Assembly (NCBI GenBank): GCA_020634335.1
Contig: JACKBY010000021.1
Span: forward strand, 1 to 60,668
DNA length: 60,668 nucleotides
Reading direction: 5' to 3'
Source of the DNA: Promineifilum sp.
Lineage (GTDB): Bacteria; Chloroflexota; Anaerolineae; Promineifilales; Promineifilaceae
Part shown: positions 7,272 through 15,998 of the stretch, piece by piece
Position numbering within the stretch: the stretch's first letter is position 1
Layout: each line of letters opens with the position of its first letter
The notes under the pieces: model-generated
What the model was told of the DNA's origin: nothing
What the model saw: only the letters and a program-made list of their open reading frames with translations
Databases searched by the model: none
Program-made: the position numbers and the translations under genes

Positions 7272-9533
7272 ATGGAAACCGCAGGGCGATTGCGCGAGGG
7301 GCTGCCTTCACTATTTTTGGTTTGGGCGATGCTGTTGGTAGCCAGTATCGCCGTTCTGCAAGCCGACCTGGTGGACGGCATGTATGTATTGCCGATCGTG
7401 GCGACGTTGGCGCTTGTGGCCGGATGGCTGCTGGCCAAAAGCGTCTTCAGCGACCGGACGGCCCACATCTTTGCCCTGATCTATGGTTTGTTCTTTATCT
7501 TCTTTCTCGTCGGCTCGACCCTGCCATATGACGGGCCGTGGCGCGAGAGAATCATTGATTTGCTGGGACGGCAGGTAGAATGGCTTCAAAAGGCCATCGG
7601 CGGCGGAACCAGCCGGGACGGCATCATTTTCGTCATTCAAACGACGTCGCTATTCTGGCTACTGGGCTATCTGGCCGGTTGGTATACCTTTCGGCGAGCG
7701 CACGTCTGGCGGGTAGTCATTCCCATGGGGATCGTGCTCCTGAGCGTCGTCTATTACTACAATGGGCCACGGCCGCTCCTCATTTATCTGGCCGTTTACA
7801 CCTTACTTGCCTTGCTGTTTATCGCCGTCACCCATCTGACGGCCGAGCAAGCCGAGTGGCGACGAGCTGCCGTTCGCTACGACCGCGGCATCCAGTTCGA
7901 TTTCATGCGCGCCGGACTGCTGGCGGCGCTGCTGGCTTTGGTCATGGCCTGGAGCTTGCCGGGCCTGCAGGCCAGCGCATCCATCAGCGAGGCGATGGCC
8001 GGGTCGGGGGGGCCATGGCGAACGTTCCAGGACACGTGGACACGGCTTTTTTCGTCGCTTCGCTCATACGGCGCTGGCACAAGTGATCCCTATCAGGACA
8101 CGTTGGTACTGGGTGGGCCGCGAACGGTCGGGAATACGCTCGTAATGGACGTGCATGTGGACAAGGAGCTACCCTATGGTGTCTATTGGCAGGCCATTGC
8201 CTATGATACGTATATTAACGGCGGCTGGAAGGCGGCCGAGAGCGAGGTCGATGAACTCATCCACTACCCCGATGACGGCCCGCTCAACGTTCCGTTCTCG
8301 ATGTCGCGCACGGTCATCACGCAGACCGTGACGAACTATCTGCCTAACTCCAGCTTTCTCTATGCTGCCCCGGAAGTGGTCAATAGCGACCGCCAAATGC
8401 TGCTCGATGCCACGTTTGATCCGCAAGGGCAAACACTCATTACGGCGTTGCGCTCGCGATTCATCTTGCGACAGGGCGACCAGTATCAGGTATCGTCGCG
8501 CGTCTCCGTGGCCGATGCGACCAGCTTGCAACAGGATACCACGGACTATCCGCAATGGATTCGAGATCGATACCTCCAACTGCCGGACACAATCACGCCC
8601 CAGACGGTGGCGCTGGCTGAGGACCTAACCGCCGGTCTGACAAATCCGTATGATAAAGCCATCGCCGTCCGTGATTATCTGCGTACCAATATCGACTACA
8701 ACGATCAAATCGATGCCCCGCCGGATGCCTCCGAGCCGGTTGACTATATTCTGTTCGACCTCAAGGAAGCTTATTGCACCTATTATGCCTCCGCCATGGC
8801 GGTGATGCTGCGCTCGCAAGGTATCCCAGCCCGGCTGATTAGCGGCTATGCCTTGGGCGAATATGACGAACCTACGCAATCGTACCGCGTGCGGGCCGTA
8901 AATTCGCATACGTGGGTCGAGGTCTACTTCCCCACCTATGGCTGGATCCATTTCGAGCCGACGCAAGCAATCCCCGTCGCCGAGCGGCCGTCATCGGGCG
9001 CCGGCAACCTGAGCAGCGCTGTCAACGAAGCTGACGCTCCGGCTCCGGAGAGCTTACTGCCTCCAGAAGACCTGAATAACTTTGAATCCGCCGACGGATT
9101 GCTGGGGGATCTACAAAACAATCAGGCCGATCAGGGGACACTGGGTGGTATTTCTCCTTGGCAGATTATCGCGGGCGTACTCCTGTTGGGCGTGGCCGGT
9201 GGCGTTGTGTTTGCGGGGGCCAACTACAACCGTCGCGTCGAAGCCGATGTCGACCGGAGCTATGGACGCCTGGGGGACTGGGCGCGTTGGCTTGGCATTC
9301 CCTGGCGCACCACACAGACGCCTTACGAACAGGCCGACTCGCTGGTGACCGTTGTGCCCGAAGGCCAACAACCGGTGCGCAATCTGACACGCCAGTACGT
9401 GCTGCAACGCTTTAGCCCGACCAAAACCACCGAGGACGATTTTGATTCGCTACAGGAATGGAAGCAGTTGCGCCCGCTGCTCATCAAGCGTAGCCTGGCA
9501 AATTTCCTGGACCGCTCCCGGAAATCCAAATAA
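7272..9533 (+). CDS. Membrane-bound transglutaminase-like protein (TgpA-like)
   Basis: The N-terminal 240 residues hold about seven TM helices. A large external region follows with a transglutaminase-like core: Cys502 in EAYCTYYASAMAVML, His546 in VNSHTWVEVYFP, and an acidic residue in WIHFEPT as the third catalytic position. One more TM helix (about 630-652) leads to a cytoplasmic tail resembling DUF4129. The architecture matches the TgpA family, whose members occur near MoxR ATPases and DUF58 proteins, but neither is present here. The substrate is unknown, either cysteine-protease-like or crosslinking activity on cell-surface proteins. AGGAG precedes the ATG. Confidence 0.87.
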   Translation: METAGRLREGLPSLFLVWAMLLVASIAVLQADLVDGMYVLPIVATLALVAGWLLAKSVFSDRTAHIFALIYGLFFIFFLVGSTLPYDGPWRERIIDLLGRQVEWLQKAIGGGTSRDGIIFVIQTTSLFWLLGYLAGWYTFRRAHVWRVVIPMGIVLLSVVYYYNGPRPLLIYLAVYTLLALLFIAVTHLTAEQAEWRRAAVRYDRGIQFDFMRAGLLAALLALVMAWSLPGLQASASISEAMAGSGGPWRTFQDTWTRLFSSLRSYGAGTSDPYQDTLVLGGPRTVGNTLVMDVHVDKELPYGVYWQAIAYDTYINGGWKAAESEVDELIHYPDDGPLNVPFSMSRTVITQTVTNYLPNSSFLYAAPEVVNSDRQMLLDATFDPQGQTLITALRSRFILRQGDQYQVSSRVSVADATSLQQDTTDYPQWIRDRYLQLPDTITPQTVALAEDLTAGLTNPYDKAIAVRDYLRTNIDYNDQIDAPPDASEPVDYILFDLKEAYCTYYASAMAVMLRSQGIPARLISGYALGEYDEPTQSYRVRAVNSHTWVEVYFPTYGWIHFEPTQAIPVAERPSSGAGNLSSAVNEADAPAPESLLPPEDLNNFESADGLLGDLQNNQADQGTLGGISPWQIIAGVLLLGVAGGVVFAGANYNRRVEADVDRSYGRLGDWARWLGIPWRTTQTPYEQADSLVTVVPEGQQPVRNLTRQYVLQRFSPTKTTEDDFDSLQEWKQLRPLLIKRSLANFLDRSRKSK

Positions 9534-9608
9534 CGAATTATCCTGTCGCCCTCGAATCGTTCGTGGATGGGCTTCACCGGTTTTCCGCACGGCTCCCCAG
9601 GGCTATTC

Positions 9609-9617
9609 TGCTATAAT
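9609..9617 (+). promoter_or_regulatory. Extended -10 promoter of the cyclase gene
   Basis: TGCTATAAT is a perfect extended -10 element (TGn plus TATAAT). No good -35 box lies 17 nt upstream. Transcription would begin near 9624, inside the left arm of the palindrome at 9616-9660, giving a leader of about 35 nt. Confidence 0.6.
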
Positions 9618-9660
9618 TTCATCGGCAACACCGCTGCGAGGTCGGTGATGCCGATGAAAT
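9616..9660 (+). promoter_or_regulatory. Long palindrome covering the -10 box and start codon of the cyclase gene
   Basis: ATTTCATCGGCA (9616-9627) and TGCCGATGAAAT (9649-9660) are perfect 12-bp arms. After one A-A mismatch, CACCG and CGGTG extend the stem, leaving a 9-nt loop. The left arm overlaps the -10 hexamer and the right arm contains the first two bases of the ATG. This layout fits a repressor operator or a translation-blocking hairpin. Confidence 0.7.
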
Positions 9661-11434
9661 GAAACGCGAATTGAATTACGGACGCGATGTGGAAAACCAA
9701 CGACCCCCATCTTCTCCTGCCACTCTGGACAGCTTGTTGTCCCAGATTGACGCCTGTCAAACCGCTCTGACCGAGCAGCAAAAGTTATTGCTGCGGACAT
9801 CTGATGATATGGTTCGTGCCACGGGTATTCGCGGCACCGGCATGTTGACACGTCGCCTGGATGAACTAAAGACCAAGGCGCAACAGCTCCAGAAGGAACT
9901 CCGGCAACAGGAGACGGAGCGCGAGCGCCTGCTGGCTCTCCAGACCGTCGGCGCGGCAATTAACTCCTCTCTCGATCTTGACGTGGTTTTGCAACAAGTC
10001 ATGGACGCCATCATCAGGCTGACCCGCGCCGAGCGTGCCATGTTGTTGCTCTCTGTCCACGGCCGGTTGGAAGTCAAGATGGCCCGCAACATCTCGCAAG
10101 AGACGCTGGATGACGTGGCTTCGCTGGAAATCAGTCACAGCATTGTGCGACAGGTGGCCGCATCCGGCGAACCTATCGTCACCATTAACGCGCAGGAAGA
10201 CGAGCGGTTTTCGGAACAGCACAGCATCGTCAGTTATAAATTGCGGTCCATCCTATGCGCGCCCCTCAAGATTAAAGGCATCACCATCGGCGTCATTTAT
10301 GCCGACAATCGGGTTGCCAGTGGTATTTTCAGTGATGCCGACCGCGACTTGCTGGCGGGCTTTGCTGACCAGGCGGCTGTCGCCATCGACAATGCGCGAC
10401 TGTTCCACGAGATCGCCGGCATGAAGCATCTGATGGATAACGTCTTCGCCTCGATAGCCGGCGGTGTCATTACCATCGATGAGAATGATCGCATTGCCCT
10501 GCTCAACCGCGCGGCCGGGCACATCCTGGGCCTGGAAGCCGGGGCTGCCCGCCTTGTCGCTTATGAGGACGTGTCCGCCCGGCTGGGGGAGCCGGTGGTG
10601 TCTCTGATACGGCAAGTGAAGGAAGGCGGGCTATCGCAAAGTACTGAGCTGGAACTACCTGCCAACGGCTCGTCGCCGGACTCAAAAACCTTGCAGGTGA
10701 CGGTTTCGCCGCTGCACACGGTGGAAAATGAGTGGGTGGGCGGCGTGGCGATTGTTCTCGATGACGTCTCGGAAAAGAAGCGCATCGAGAGCCTGCGCCG
10801 CTATTTGCCCCCGGCGCTGGTCGATCAGGTCAGGGACCTTGACGCCGCCCAAAAACCGCAACGTCGCGAGATCACGGTGCTTTTTGCCGACATACGCGAT
10901 TTCAGTCGCTTTGGCGAGCATCTTGATCCTGAAGAACTGATTGCGCTGGCTAACGGGCTGTTCTCGGAGGCCGTGGCGGCGATTAGCGACTGTCATGGCC
11001 TGATCGACAAGTTCATGGGTGACGCGGTGATGGCTCTGTTTAATACCCCGCTCAATCCCCAGACGAACCATGTCGAACTGGCGGTGAAGGCGGCTCTGGC
11101 GATTCAAGCGCGCCTGTCAGTCTATCGGCGCACCCTGCCGCCGGAAAAAGTTCTCTATTTCGGCATAGGTGTTCACACCGGCGACGCGGTCGTGGGCAAT
11201 GTGGGTAGCGAGCAACGCAAGGATTACTCGGCCGTTGGTGACGTGGTTAACCTCTGCAAACGGTTGCAGGAGTTGGCTGGAACCGACCAGATCCTTATCA
11301 GTCGAGACGTCTTCGATTGCGTGCGCGGTAGTGTGTTGGTGGAATCGTTGCCGCCGGTTCAGGTGCGCGGACGACAAGCGCAGGAAGAGGTTTTTCGCCT
11401 GTTAGGCGCGGTCGGCGAATTTACTCAACCATGA
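9659..11434 (+). CDS. Class III adenylate cyclase with GAF and PAS sensor domains
   Basis: The 591-residue soluble protein has a coiled-coil N-terminus (about 20-95), a GAF domain (about 100-250), a PAS domain (about 255-375) and a class III cyclase domain (about 395-580). Metal-binding Asp residues lie in VLFADIRDFSRF and FMGDAVMALF. The substrate-selecting Lys (DKFMGD) and Asp (KDYSAVGDVVNL) match adenylate rather than guanylate cyclases, and the Asn and Arg of VNLCKRLQ complete the site. It probably makes cAMP in response to a ligand of the GAF or PAS domain. A Crp-type protein at 24.5 kb is a possible effector. No Shine-Dalgarno site precedes the ATG. The 3' end overlaps the convergent AI-2E gene by 14 bp. 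Confidence 0.9.
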   Translation: MKRELNYGRDVENQRPPSSPATLDSLLSQIDACQTALTEQQKLLLRTSDDMVRATGIRGTGMLTRRLDELKTKAQQLQKELRQQETERERLLALQTVGAAINSSLDLDVVLQQVMDAIIRLTRAERAMLLLSVHGRLEVKMARNISQETLDDVASLEISHSIVRQVAASGEPIVTINAQEDERFSEQHSIVSYKLRSILCAPLKIKGITIGVIYADNRVASGIFSDADRDLLAGFADQAAVAIDNARLFHEIAGMKHLMDNVFASIAGGVITIDENDRIALLNRAAGHILGLEAGAARLVAYEDVSARLGEPVVSLIRQVKEGGLSQSTELELPANGSSPDSKTLQVTVSPLHTVENEWVGGVAIVLDDVSEKKRIESLRRYLPPALVDQVRDLDAAQKPQRREITVLFADIRDFSRFGEHLDPEELIALANGLFSEAVAAISDCHGLIDKFMGDAVMALFNTPLNPQTNHVELAVKAALAIQARLSVYRRTLPPEKVLYFGIGVHTGDAVVGNVGSEQRKDYSAVGDVVNLCKRLQELAGTDQILISRDVFDCVRGSVLVESLPPVQVRGRQAQEEVFRLLGAVGEFTQP

Positions 11435-12641
11435 TCACGGAAGGGGGTGGCTCCTCCGGCGTCGTTTCTTCCGTCCCTACGTCGGGAGGGAACGGTGGCA
11501 GATCGAATAATTTGCGCCAGGTATACTGACCCACAACTTTCAGCGAGGCCACGATGGGTGCGGCCAGGATCGCGCCCAGGACGCCGGCCAACGCTGCCCC
11601 CATAAACACGCCGACAATGACCAGTACGGGATGGAGGTCGAGCGCGCCGCCCACGATGCGCGGAACCAGCAAGTTGTTCTCGACCTGCTGAATAACAACC
11701 ATCAGGATCAACACGGCCAGGGCAAACTGCCAGGCTTCCAGCCCCAGGTAATTGCTGGGCTGAAAGAAAGCCACGAGTATAGCCACGCCGGCGCTGAGCA
11801 CCGGCCCCAGAGTCGGCACGAACTCGAGCAGCCCGCCCAGGAGCCCCAATGCCAGCGAATTCTGCACGCCCAGCAGTGTCAACCCAATCCAGACGACGAT
11901 AAAGATGACCAGCCCTAGAATTATTTGCCCTCGTAGATATGCTCGCCACACGTGGCTTAATTCCGGGAGTAGTCGTTCGGCATCCGCTCGGTAGCCGGGT
12001 TGTTGCGCGAAGTCCTTGACATAACCGCTAAAATTGGGCAAGTCAATTGCTAGATAGAGAGAAATAATAAAAACAAAAACCACATTGAAAACGGTGCGAA
12101 CCGTCGACGTGGCCAAACGGCTTACCACTGTCGTGCTTTGGCTGAACACCGGGTCTAGCATCCCCAGCAGTTGGTCGGTTATTCGTTCCCAGGGGACGAT
12201 GGTTGGATTAATCACAAATGGCCCAATCTGGGTGGGTTCAGAACGAGTGATGAAGGTGCTGATCGTTTCTGTGCCGTTCTCGATAAGAGCGGGCAACAGG
12301 GTGATTAGATTGCCGACCTGCTCGAATGTTGCCAGACCCAGCGCAAAGAACCCGCTGATAATGGCTATTGCCAACGTGAGATAGACGAAGATGATGATCA
12401 GCCCCCGGCGAACGGTCGTTCGTCGATCAATGAAGCTGATGATTGGCTCAAGCAGATAGCTCAAAATACCTGCAATGACCAGCATACCGATCAGGGACTT
12501 GAAGCGTCCCATCAGCCATACTACGGCCAAGAGCACGAAAATCACCACGATAACTTTGGTGGTCTTGCTCCAGTAGGGCGAACTATCTGCTGGGGCCTTA
12601 TTGGTCACGGGATCATCTTCGCTAACCATTGTGACGATCAT
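11421..12641 (-). CDS. AI-2E family transporter (YdiK/PerM-like)
   Basis: The roughly 406-residue membrane protein has about eight TM helices arranged as in the AI-2E family (PF01594). It has the conserved central region LLGLLEFVPTLGPVLSAG and a late VVIQQVENNLLVPRIVGG motif. Some members export autoinducer-2 or act as Na+/H+ antiporters, and the substrate cannot be read here. I placed the start at the ATG at 12641, because AAAGGGAAAGG lies just upstream at good distance. An in-frame TTG 24 nt earlier has no site. It is the last gene of a - strand run and ends inside the cyclase gene, with no terminator visible. Confidence 0.88.
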   Translation of the reverse strand: MIVTMVSEDDPVTNKAPADSSPYWSKTTKVIVVIFVLLAVVWLMGRFKSLIGMLVIAGILSYLLEPIISFIDRRTTVRRGLIIIFVYLTLAIAIISGFFALGLATFEQVGNLITLLPALIENGTETISTFITRSEPTQIGPFVINPTIVPWERITDQLLGMLDPVFSQSTTVVSRLATSTVRTVFNVVFVFIISLYLAIDLPNFSGYVKDFAQQPGYRADAERLLPELSHVWRAYLRGQIILGLVIFIVVWIGLTLLGVQNSLALGLLGGLLEFVPTLGPVLSAGVAILVAFFQPSNYLGLEAWQFALAVLILMVVIQQVENNLLVPRIVGGALDLHPVLVIVGVFMGAALAGVLGAILAAPIVASLKVVGQYTWRKLFDLPPFPPDVGTEETTPEEPPPSVIMVE

Positions 12642-12689
12642 AAAGCCTTTCCCTTTATATAACAAGGGGCGGGCGATTTTAGGGACCGC

Positions 12690-13544
12690 TTATTGAACTG
12701 CTATAGGCATGGGCGGGGGAAGATAGGTGTCTACTGCTTGGCTGCTCTCCTTGCGAACGATGAACAATAAATAGGCACCTTCCGCCGTAGACGCTTCTTC
12801 TTCATAGTACGGCCGCACCCAGCGCTCTGTTGGTCCCAGGCTGCTTTCCCAGGGAGCGACGATCCAATGGCCGGTGAGGGCATGCAGAGCGGCCGAGGGC
12901 AAGCCCTGTGCGTGGCCTAGCTCCAGGGTGCGCAGAGCGTCGCGCGAGAAGTAGTATTGCCAGCGCTCGATGACGAACCCCGCCGTTGCCAGCCGGTCGG
13001 CCCAGGTTTGGGGTGGGTCGGTATGGGCATGACGCGATATGAAATTGAACCAGCGTCGATACCGTTCGGCCATACCGTCCAGATGAAGGCGTTCAAAAAG
13101 AGCCGCGCCACCCAGAAACTCGGTGAAATAGTGGCTGGGTGTGGTGATGAGAAAACGTCCCCCCGGTCGCAAGACTCGGCTGATCTCGTTGAGTACCGGC
13201 TGGATGTCGGGAATGTGTTCCAGGACAGAATTGCTGAAAGCGGCGGCGAAATAATTATCGGCAAAGGGCATATTATCGCCGAGGGCCTGCAGGGGTAGTT
13301 CGTAATTACCGGCTTTAACGGCCTTGTTGAGCGGCCGCCACCACGGATCGATGCCGGCCGTAATTCGCCGGCCGGGCAGGGCCAACTGGGCAAAATTGCC
13401 GTCGCCACAGCCGATGTCGAGCAGCGGTTCCGGCAGATCGACGTAGGAGTAGAACCGGGCTTCAACCGCTCGCAACAGGGCTCTGAAGGCCGGCAATGTC
13501 TTAAGCTGCTGCCAGAGCAGATCATCTGTCGTATCAAGCATCAT
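12690..13544 (-). CDS. Class I SAM-dependent methyltransferase
   Basis: The 284-residue protein has the Rossmann-type SAM-binding motif I, LLDIGCGDGNFAQL, near residue 42. A later NSVLEHIPD and ISRVLRPGGRFLITTP are typical of the methyltransferase type 11 fold. The substrate is unknown. Its ATG overlaps the stop codon of the upstream glycosyltransferase (ATGA), so it probably modifies a glycolipid or polysaccharide made by that enzyme. Its ATG is followed by a second in-frame ATG. Confidence 0.85.
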   Translation of the reverse strand: MMLDTTDDLLWQQLKTLPAFRALLRAVEARFYSYVDLPEPLLDIGCGDGNFAQLALPGRRITAGIDPWWRPLNKAVKAGNYELPLQALGDNMPFADNYFAAAFSNSVLEHIPDIQPVLNEISRVLRPGGRFLITTPSHYFTEFLGGAALFERLHLDGMAERYRRWFNFISRHAHTDPPQTWADRLATAGFVIERWQYYFSRDALRTLELGHAQGLPSAALHALTGHWIVAPWESSLGPTERWVRPYYEEEASTAEGAYLLFIVRKESSQAVDTYLPPPMPIAVQ

Positions 13545-14779
13545 GTTAGGATTGTCGATGGGGGCGCGTTGTCGCGCATTGCCCGCAGGCGGTCATAGGC
13601 CGGCGGTTCGATGGATTGAGCGGGATGCCCGCCGTGACATAGCGCCTCGAAAACGCGCGCGTATTCGGCCGCCGTCTGGGCGGGATCAAAGCTCGCGGCG
13701 ATCAGGTCCGGGTCGCGCACGTACCGCTCGCGTTCATTCAGAATCCGAATGATCGCTTCGGCCAGCGCCTCCGCATCGCCGACCTCGGTCACTTCGCCCA
13801 TGCCGGTCATCGTCACCGGCTGGCGCACGCCGGGCAGATTGCAGGCGGCCACCGGCACGCCGTTGCGCATCGCTTCGATCTGCACTAGGCCAAAGCTCTC
13901 CGTGCTGTTCAGGCTGCATATGCACAGCAGGTCGAGGCTGCGGTAGAAAGCGGTCAACTCTTCGCCCTGTAGCGTGCCCAGAAGTTTGTAGTGAGCCTGG
14001 AATTGCTCGAAGAGCGGCCGCAGACGGGCGGCATAAGCCTCTTCGCCCAGGATGTTTTTGTGTGGCCCGGCGTGGAGAACGAGAACGTCGGGATAGGCGT
14101 CTATGACGCGGGGCAGAGCTTGCAGCAGGACCTCGACGCCCTTCTCTGCCGCCAACCGGGCCGATATGCCGATGACCGGCCGGTCGCCCACGGCGTGCTT
14201 TTCTCTGAACGCCCGCACGGCCGCGTCCGTGACCGGGTTAAGCGTGATGGGTGGTGGAACGATGACCAGCTTGCGGTCAACGTATTGGGACAGATAGGGC
14301 GAGTGTATGGCGTAATCGCGGGTATACGTCGCGACGACGTCAGCCAGGCGGCCGGCTACCCTGTTCTGGAACTGCACTACGCGATCCACAGCCTTGTTGA
14401 ACAGGCCCACCGGCAATTGCAGATCGCAATGGTAGGTAAGCACGACCGGCTTGCGCAGCAAACGGCCGCGCAGCGCCAGCCCCGGGGCGTCGAACTGCGG
14501 CAAGTGCAAGTGAAGCACATCGGAGCGACGCGAAAGCTTCCAGGCCATCGGCCCAAAATCGGGCATGAGCACACCCTTGCTGATGCGCAGCGCCACCGGA
14601 ATGCGCACTATCTTCACCCCATCCATGACGTCGTAACGCGGCAACGATGGATCATACTGTGACGTCAGTACGGTGACGTCATGACCTTGTTCGACCAGCG
14701 CCCGACTAAGGCGTTCCACGTAAATCGTCAACCCGCTCACCCACGGTCGATAATAGGTCAATACTTCGAGAACCTTCAT
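13541..14779 (-). CDS. Glycosyltransferase family 4
   Basis: A GT-B fold enzyme that transfers a sugar from a nucleotide donor. The N-terminal domain begins MKVLEVLTYYRPWVSGLTIY, the usual GT4 acceptor-side start. The C-terminal domain has GISARLAAEKGVEVLLQAL and the donor-binding ESFGLVQIEAMRNGVPVAA, with the E-x7-E pattern. The 412-residue length is normal. The acceptor is probably a lipid or polyprenyl-linked glycan, since the neighbours are a flippase-like protein and a methyltransferase. Only a weak AAGGG precedes the ATG. Confidence 0.88.
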   Translation of the reverse strand: MKVLEVLTYYRPWVSGLTIYVERLSRALVEQGHDVTVLTSQYDPSLPRYDVMDGVKIVRIPVALRISKGVLMPDFGPMAWKLSRRSDVLHLHLPQFDAPGLALRGRLLRKPVVLTYHCDLQLPVGLFNKAVDRVVQFQNRVAGRLADVVATYTRDYAIHSPYLSQYVDRKLVIVPPPITLNPVTDAAVRAFREKHAVGDRPVIGISARLAAEKGVEVLLQALPRVIDAYPDVLVLHAGPHKNILGEEAYAARLRPLFEQFQAHYKLLGTLQGEELTAFYRSLDLLCICSLNSTESFGLVQIEAMRNGVPVAACNLPGVRQPVTMTGMGEVTEVGDAEALAEAIIRILNERERYVRDPDLIAASFDPAQTAAEYARVFEALCHGGHPAQSIEPPAYDRLRAMRDNAPPSTILT

Positions 14780-14865
14780 AACGGATAACCCTTGGTTGGT
14801 ACGGAAGTTTGGAACTTATACACGGCAAGTCGTCGGGTGTCGCACCTTGAAAAGTAGCCGGAGTG

Positions 14866-15897
14866 TCATGGCGACTGATCGGCTGCTTGACGATTTACCA
14901 GCGATTGGGCTGACGCCAGCACGTTGCGGAACGTGACCCCGGTCCCAAGAATGCCGATGAAGCCCACGATCACCATGATCACGATGTTGGTAATGTGATA
15001 GAGAAACGCAAAGCCGGCTGACTCCACCGGCGGTTGGCCGTAGAGCTGGAGGGCGGTGATGACGGCAAAGTGGTAGGGGCCGGCCTGCCCGGGGGTGGAA
15101 GGCACAGCCACGCTGAACGCGGCGGCGCAGACGACAAAGGCGGCCATGACCCACGTCGGTTCCAGACCGACGGCGCGCATGATGAAGTAGTAGGCCAGGA
15201 TGACGGGCAGCCAAATCAAAATACTGAGCACGGTCAATATGAGTCCGTCTCGAAATGAAGTCAGGCTTTTTAGGCCGATCAACAGCCCATCGAACCGGCC
15301 GAGCCACTTTTGCCGATCCAGGAACGGCAGCAAGCGCGCCATCAGGCCGTCGAGCATTCGCAAAGCTCTCTCCCGCTGGTTGGCGGCCATCACGAGAACG
15401 CCGATGCCCGCGATGGCGGCAAAGCCGGAGAACAGGGCGAACGAGTGCATCCAGTCCGGCAGGGTAGTAATGCCGGAGAGCGTGAAGGGCAGCAGGACGA
15501 CGATGAACAGCATGTCCAACAGGCGTTCCACGACCATTGTCGAGATACCCTGGGCCATCGTCACCGGAGGGACGTTGCCGATCAGAACAGCCCGCGCCAC
15601 GTCGCCCAATCGCAAGGGCAGCAGCTGGGTCAGCATATAGCCGATGTTCTGGATGTGAAAGACCTGGCTATAGGGCACGGCATTGTTCAGCATGAATCGC
15701 CAGCGAATGGCCCGCAACAACAGAAAGGCGATTATTCCCAATGTCCCCACACCTAAATAGCCGAGGTGGACGTGACGCAAGCTATCCAGAATCTCGCTGG
15801 GGCGAGCATAGAAGTAAAAGACGGCCACGAGGGATGCCAAACCGATGAGAATCCCACCCCACACCTGCCACTGGCCTTTCCGCGAACTTTGTTCCAT
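14866..15897 (-). CDS. Flippase-like integral membrane protein (LPG synthase TM family)
   Basis: The 343-residue protein has about eight TM helices and matches the lysylphosphatidylglycerol synthase TM region family (UPF0104). Typical sequences are LLRAIRWRFMLNN, YMLTQLLPLRLGDVARAVL and VPSTPGQAGPYHFAV. Without the soluble MprF domain such proteins are thought to move lipids or lipid-linked sugars. It is first in a - strand series with GT4 and the methyltransferase, which suggests envelope glycolipid synthesis. A TATAAT 9 nt before the ATG and the absence of a Shine-Dalgarno site suggest a leaderless or nearly leaderless transcript. Confidence 0.85.
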   Translation of the reverse strand: MEQSSRKGQWQVWGGILIGLASLVAVFYFYARPSEILDSLRHVHLGYLGVGTLGIIAFLLLRAIRWRFMLNNAVPYSQVFHIQNIGYMLTQLLPLRLGDVARAVLIGNVPPVTMAQGISTMVVERLLDMLFIVVLLPFTLSGITTLPDWMHSFALFSGFAAIAGIGVLVMAANQRERALRMLDGLMARLLPFLDRQKWLGRFDGLLIGLKSLTSFRDGLILTVLSILIWLPVILAYYFIMRAVGLEPTWVMAAFVVCAAAFSVAVPSTPGQAGPYHFAVITALQLYGQPPVESAGFAFLYHITNIVIMVIVGFIGILGTGVTFRNVLASAQSLVNRQAADQSP

Positions 15898-15906
15898 AGA
15901 GGGTGA

Positions 15907-15912
15907 ATTATA
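15907..15912 (-). promoter_or_regulatory. -10 element of the flippase gene (near-leaderless)
   Basis: On the - strand TATAAT lies 9 nt before the ATG at 15897. No ribosome-binding site follows it. A -35 match 17 nt upstream (TGCACC) is poor. Confidence 0.5.
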
Positions 15913-15938
15913 TCAGGATCGTCGCCCGGGGTGCAGAG

Positions 15939-15967
15939 TTGACGAGCGACTGGTCACGACCTATCAT
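15939..15967 (+). promoter_or_regulatory. Promoter of the aldo/keto reductase gene
   Basis: TTGACG (15939-15944) and TATCAT (15962-15967) are spaced by 17 nt. Together with the GAGGAGG site just before 15999, this shows that the gene starts at 15999 and not at the in-frame ATG at 15903, which lies upstream of the promoter. Confidence 0.7.
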
Positions 15968-15998
15968 CGGCTTATTAATCCGATACGAGGAGGCTTCG

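Noticed and set aside
15903..15998. N-terminal extension of the aldo/keto reductase from 15903
   Set aside because: A TTGACG-N17-TATCAT promoter and GAGGAGG lie between 15903 and the ATG at 15999, and family homologues start there.
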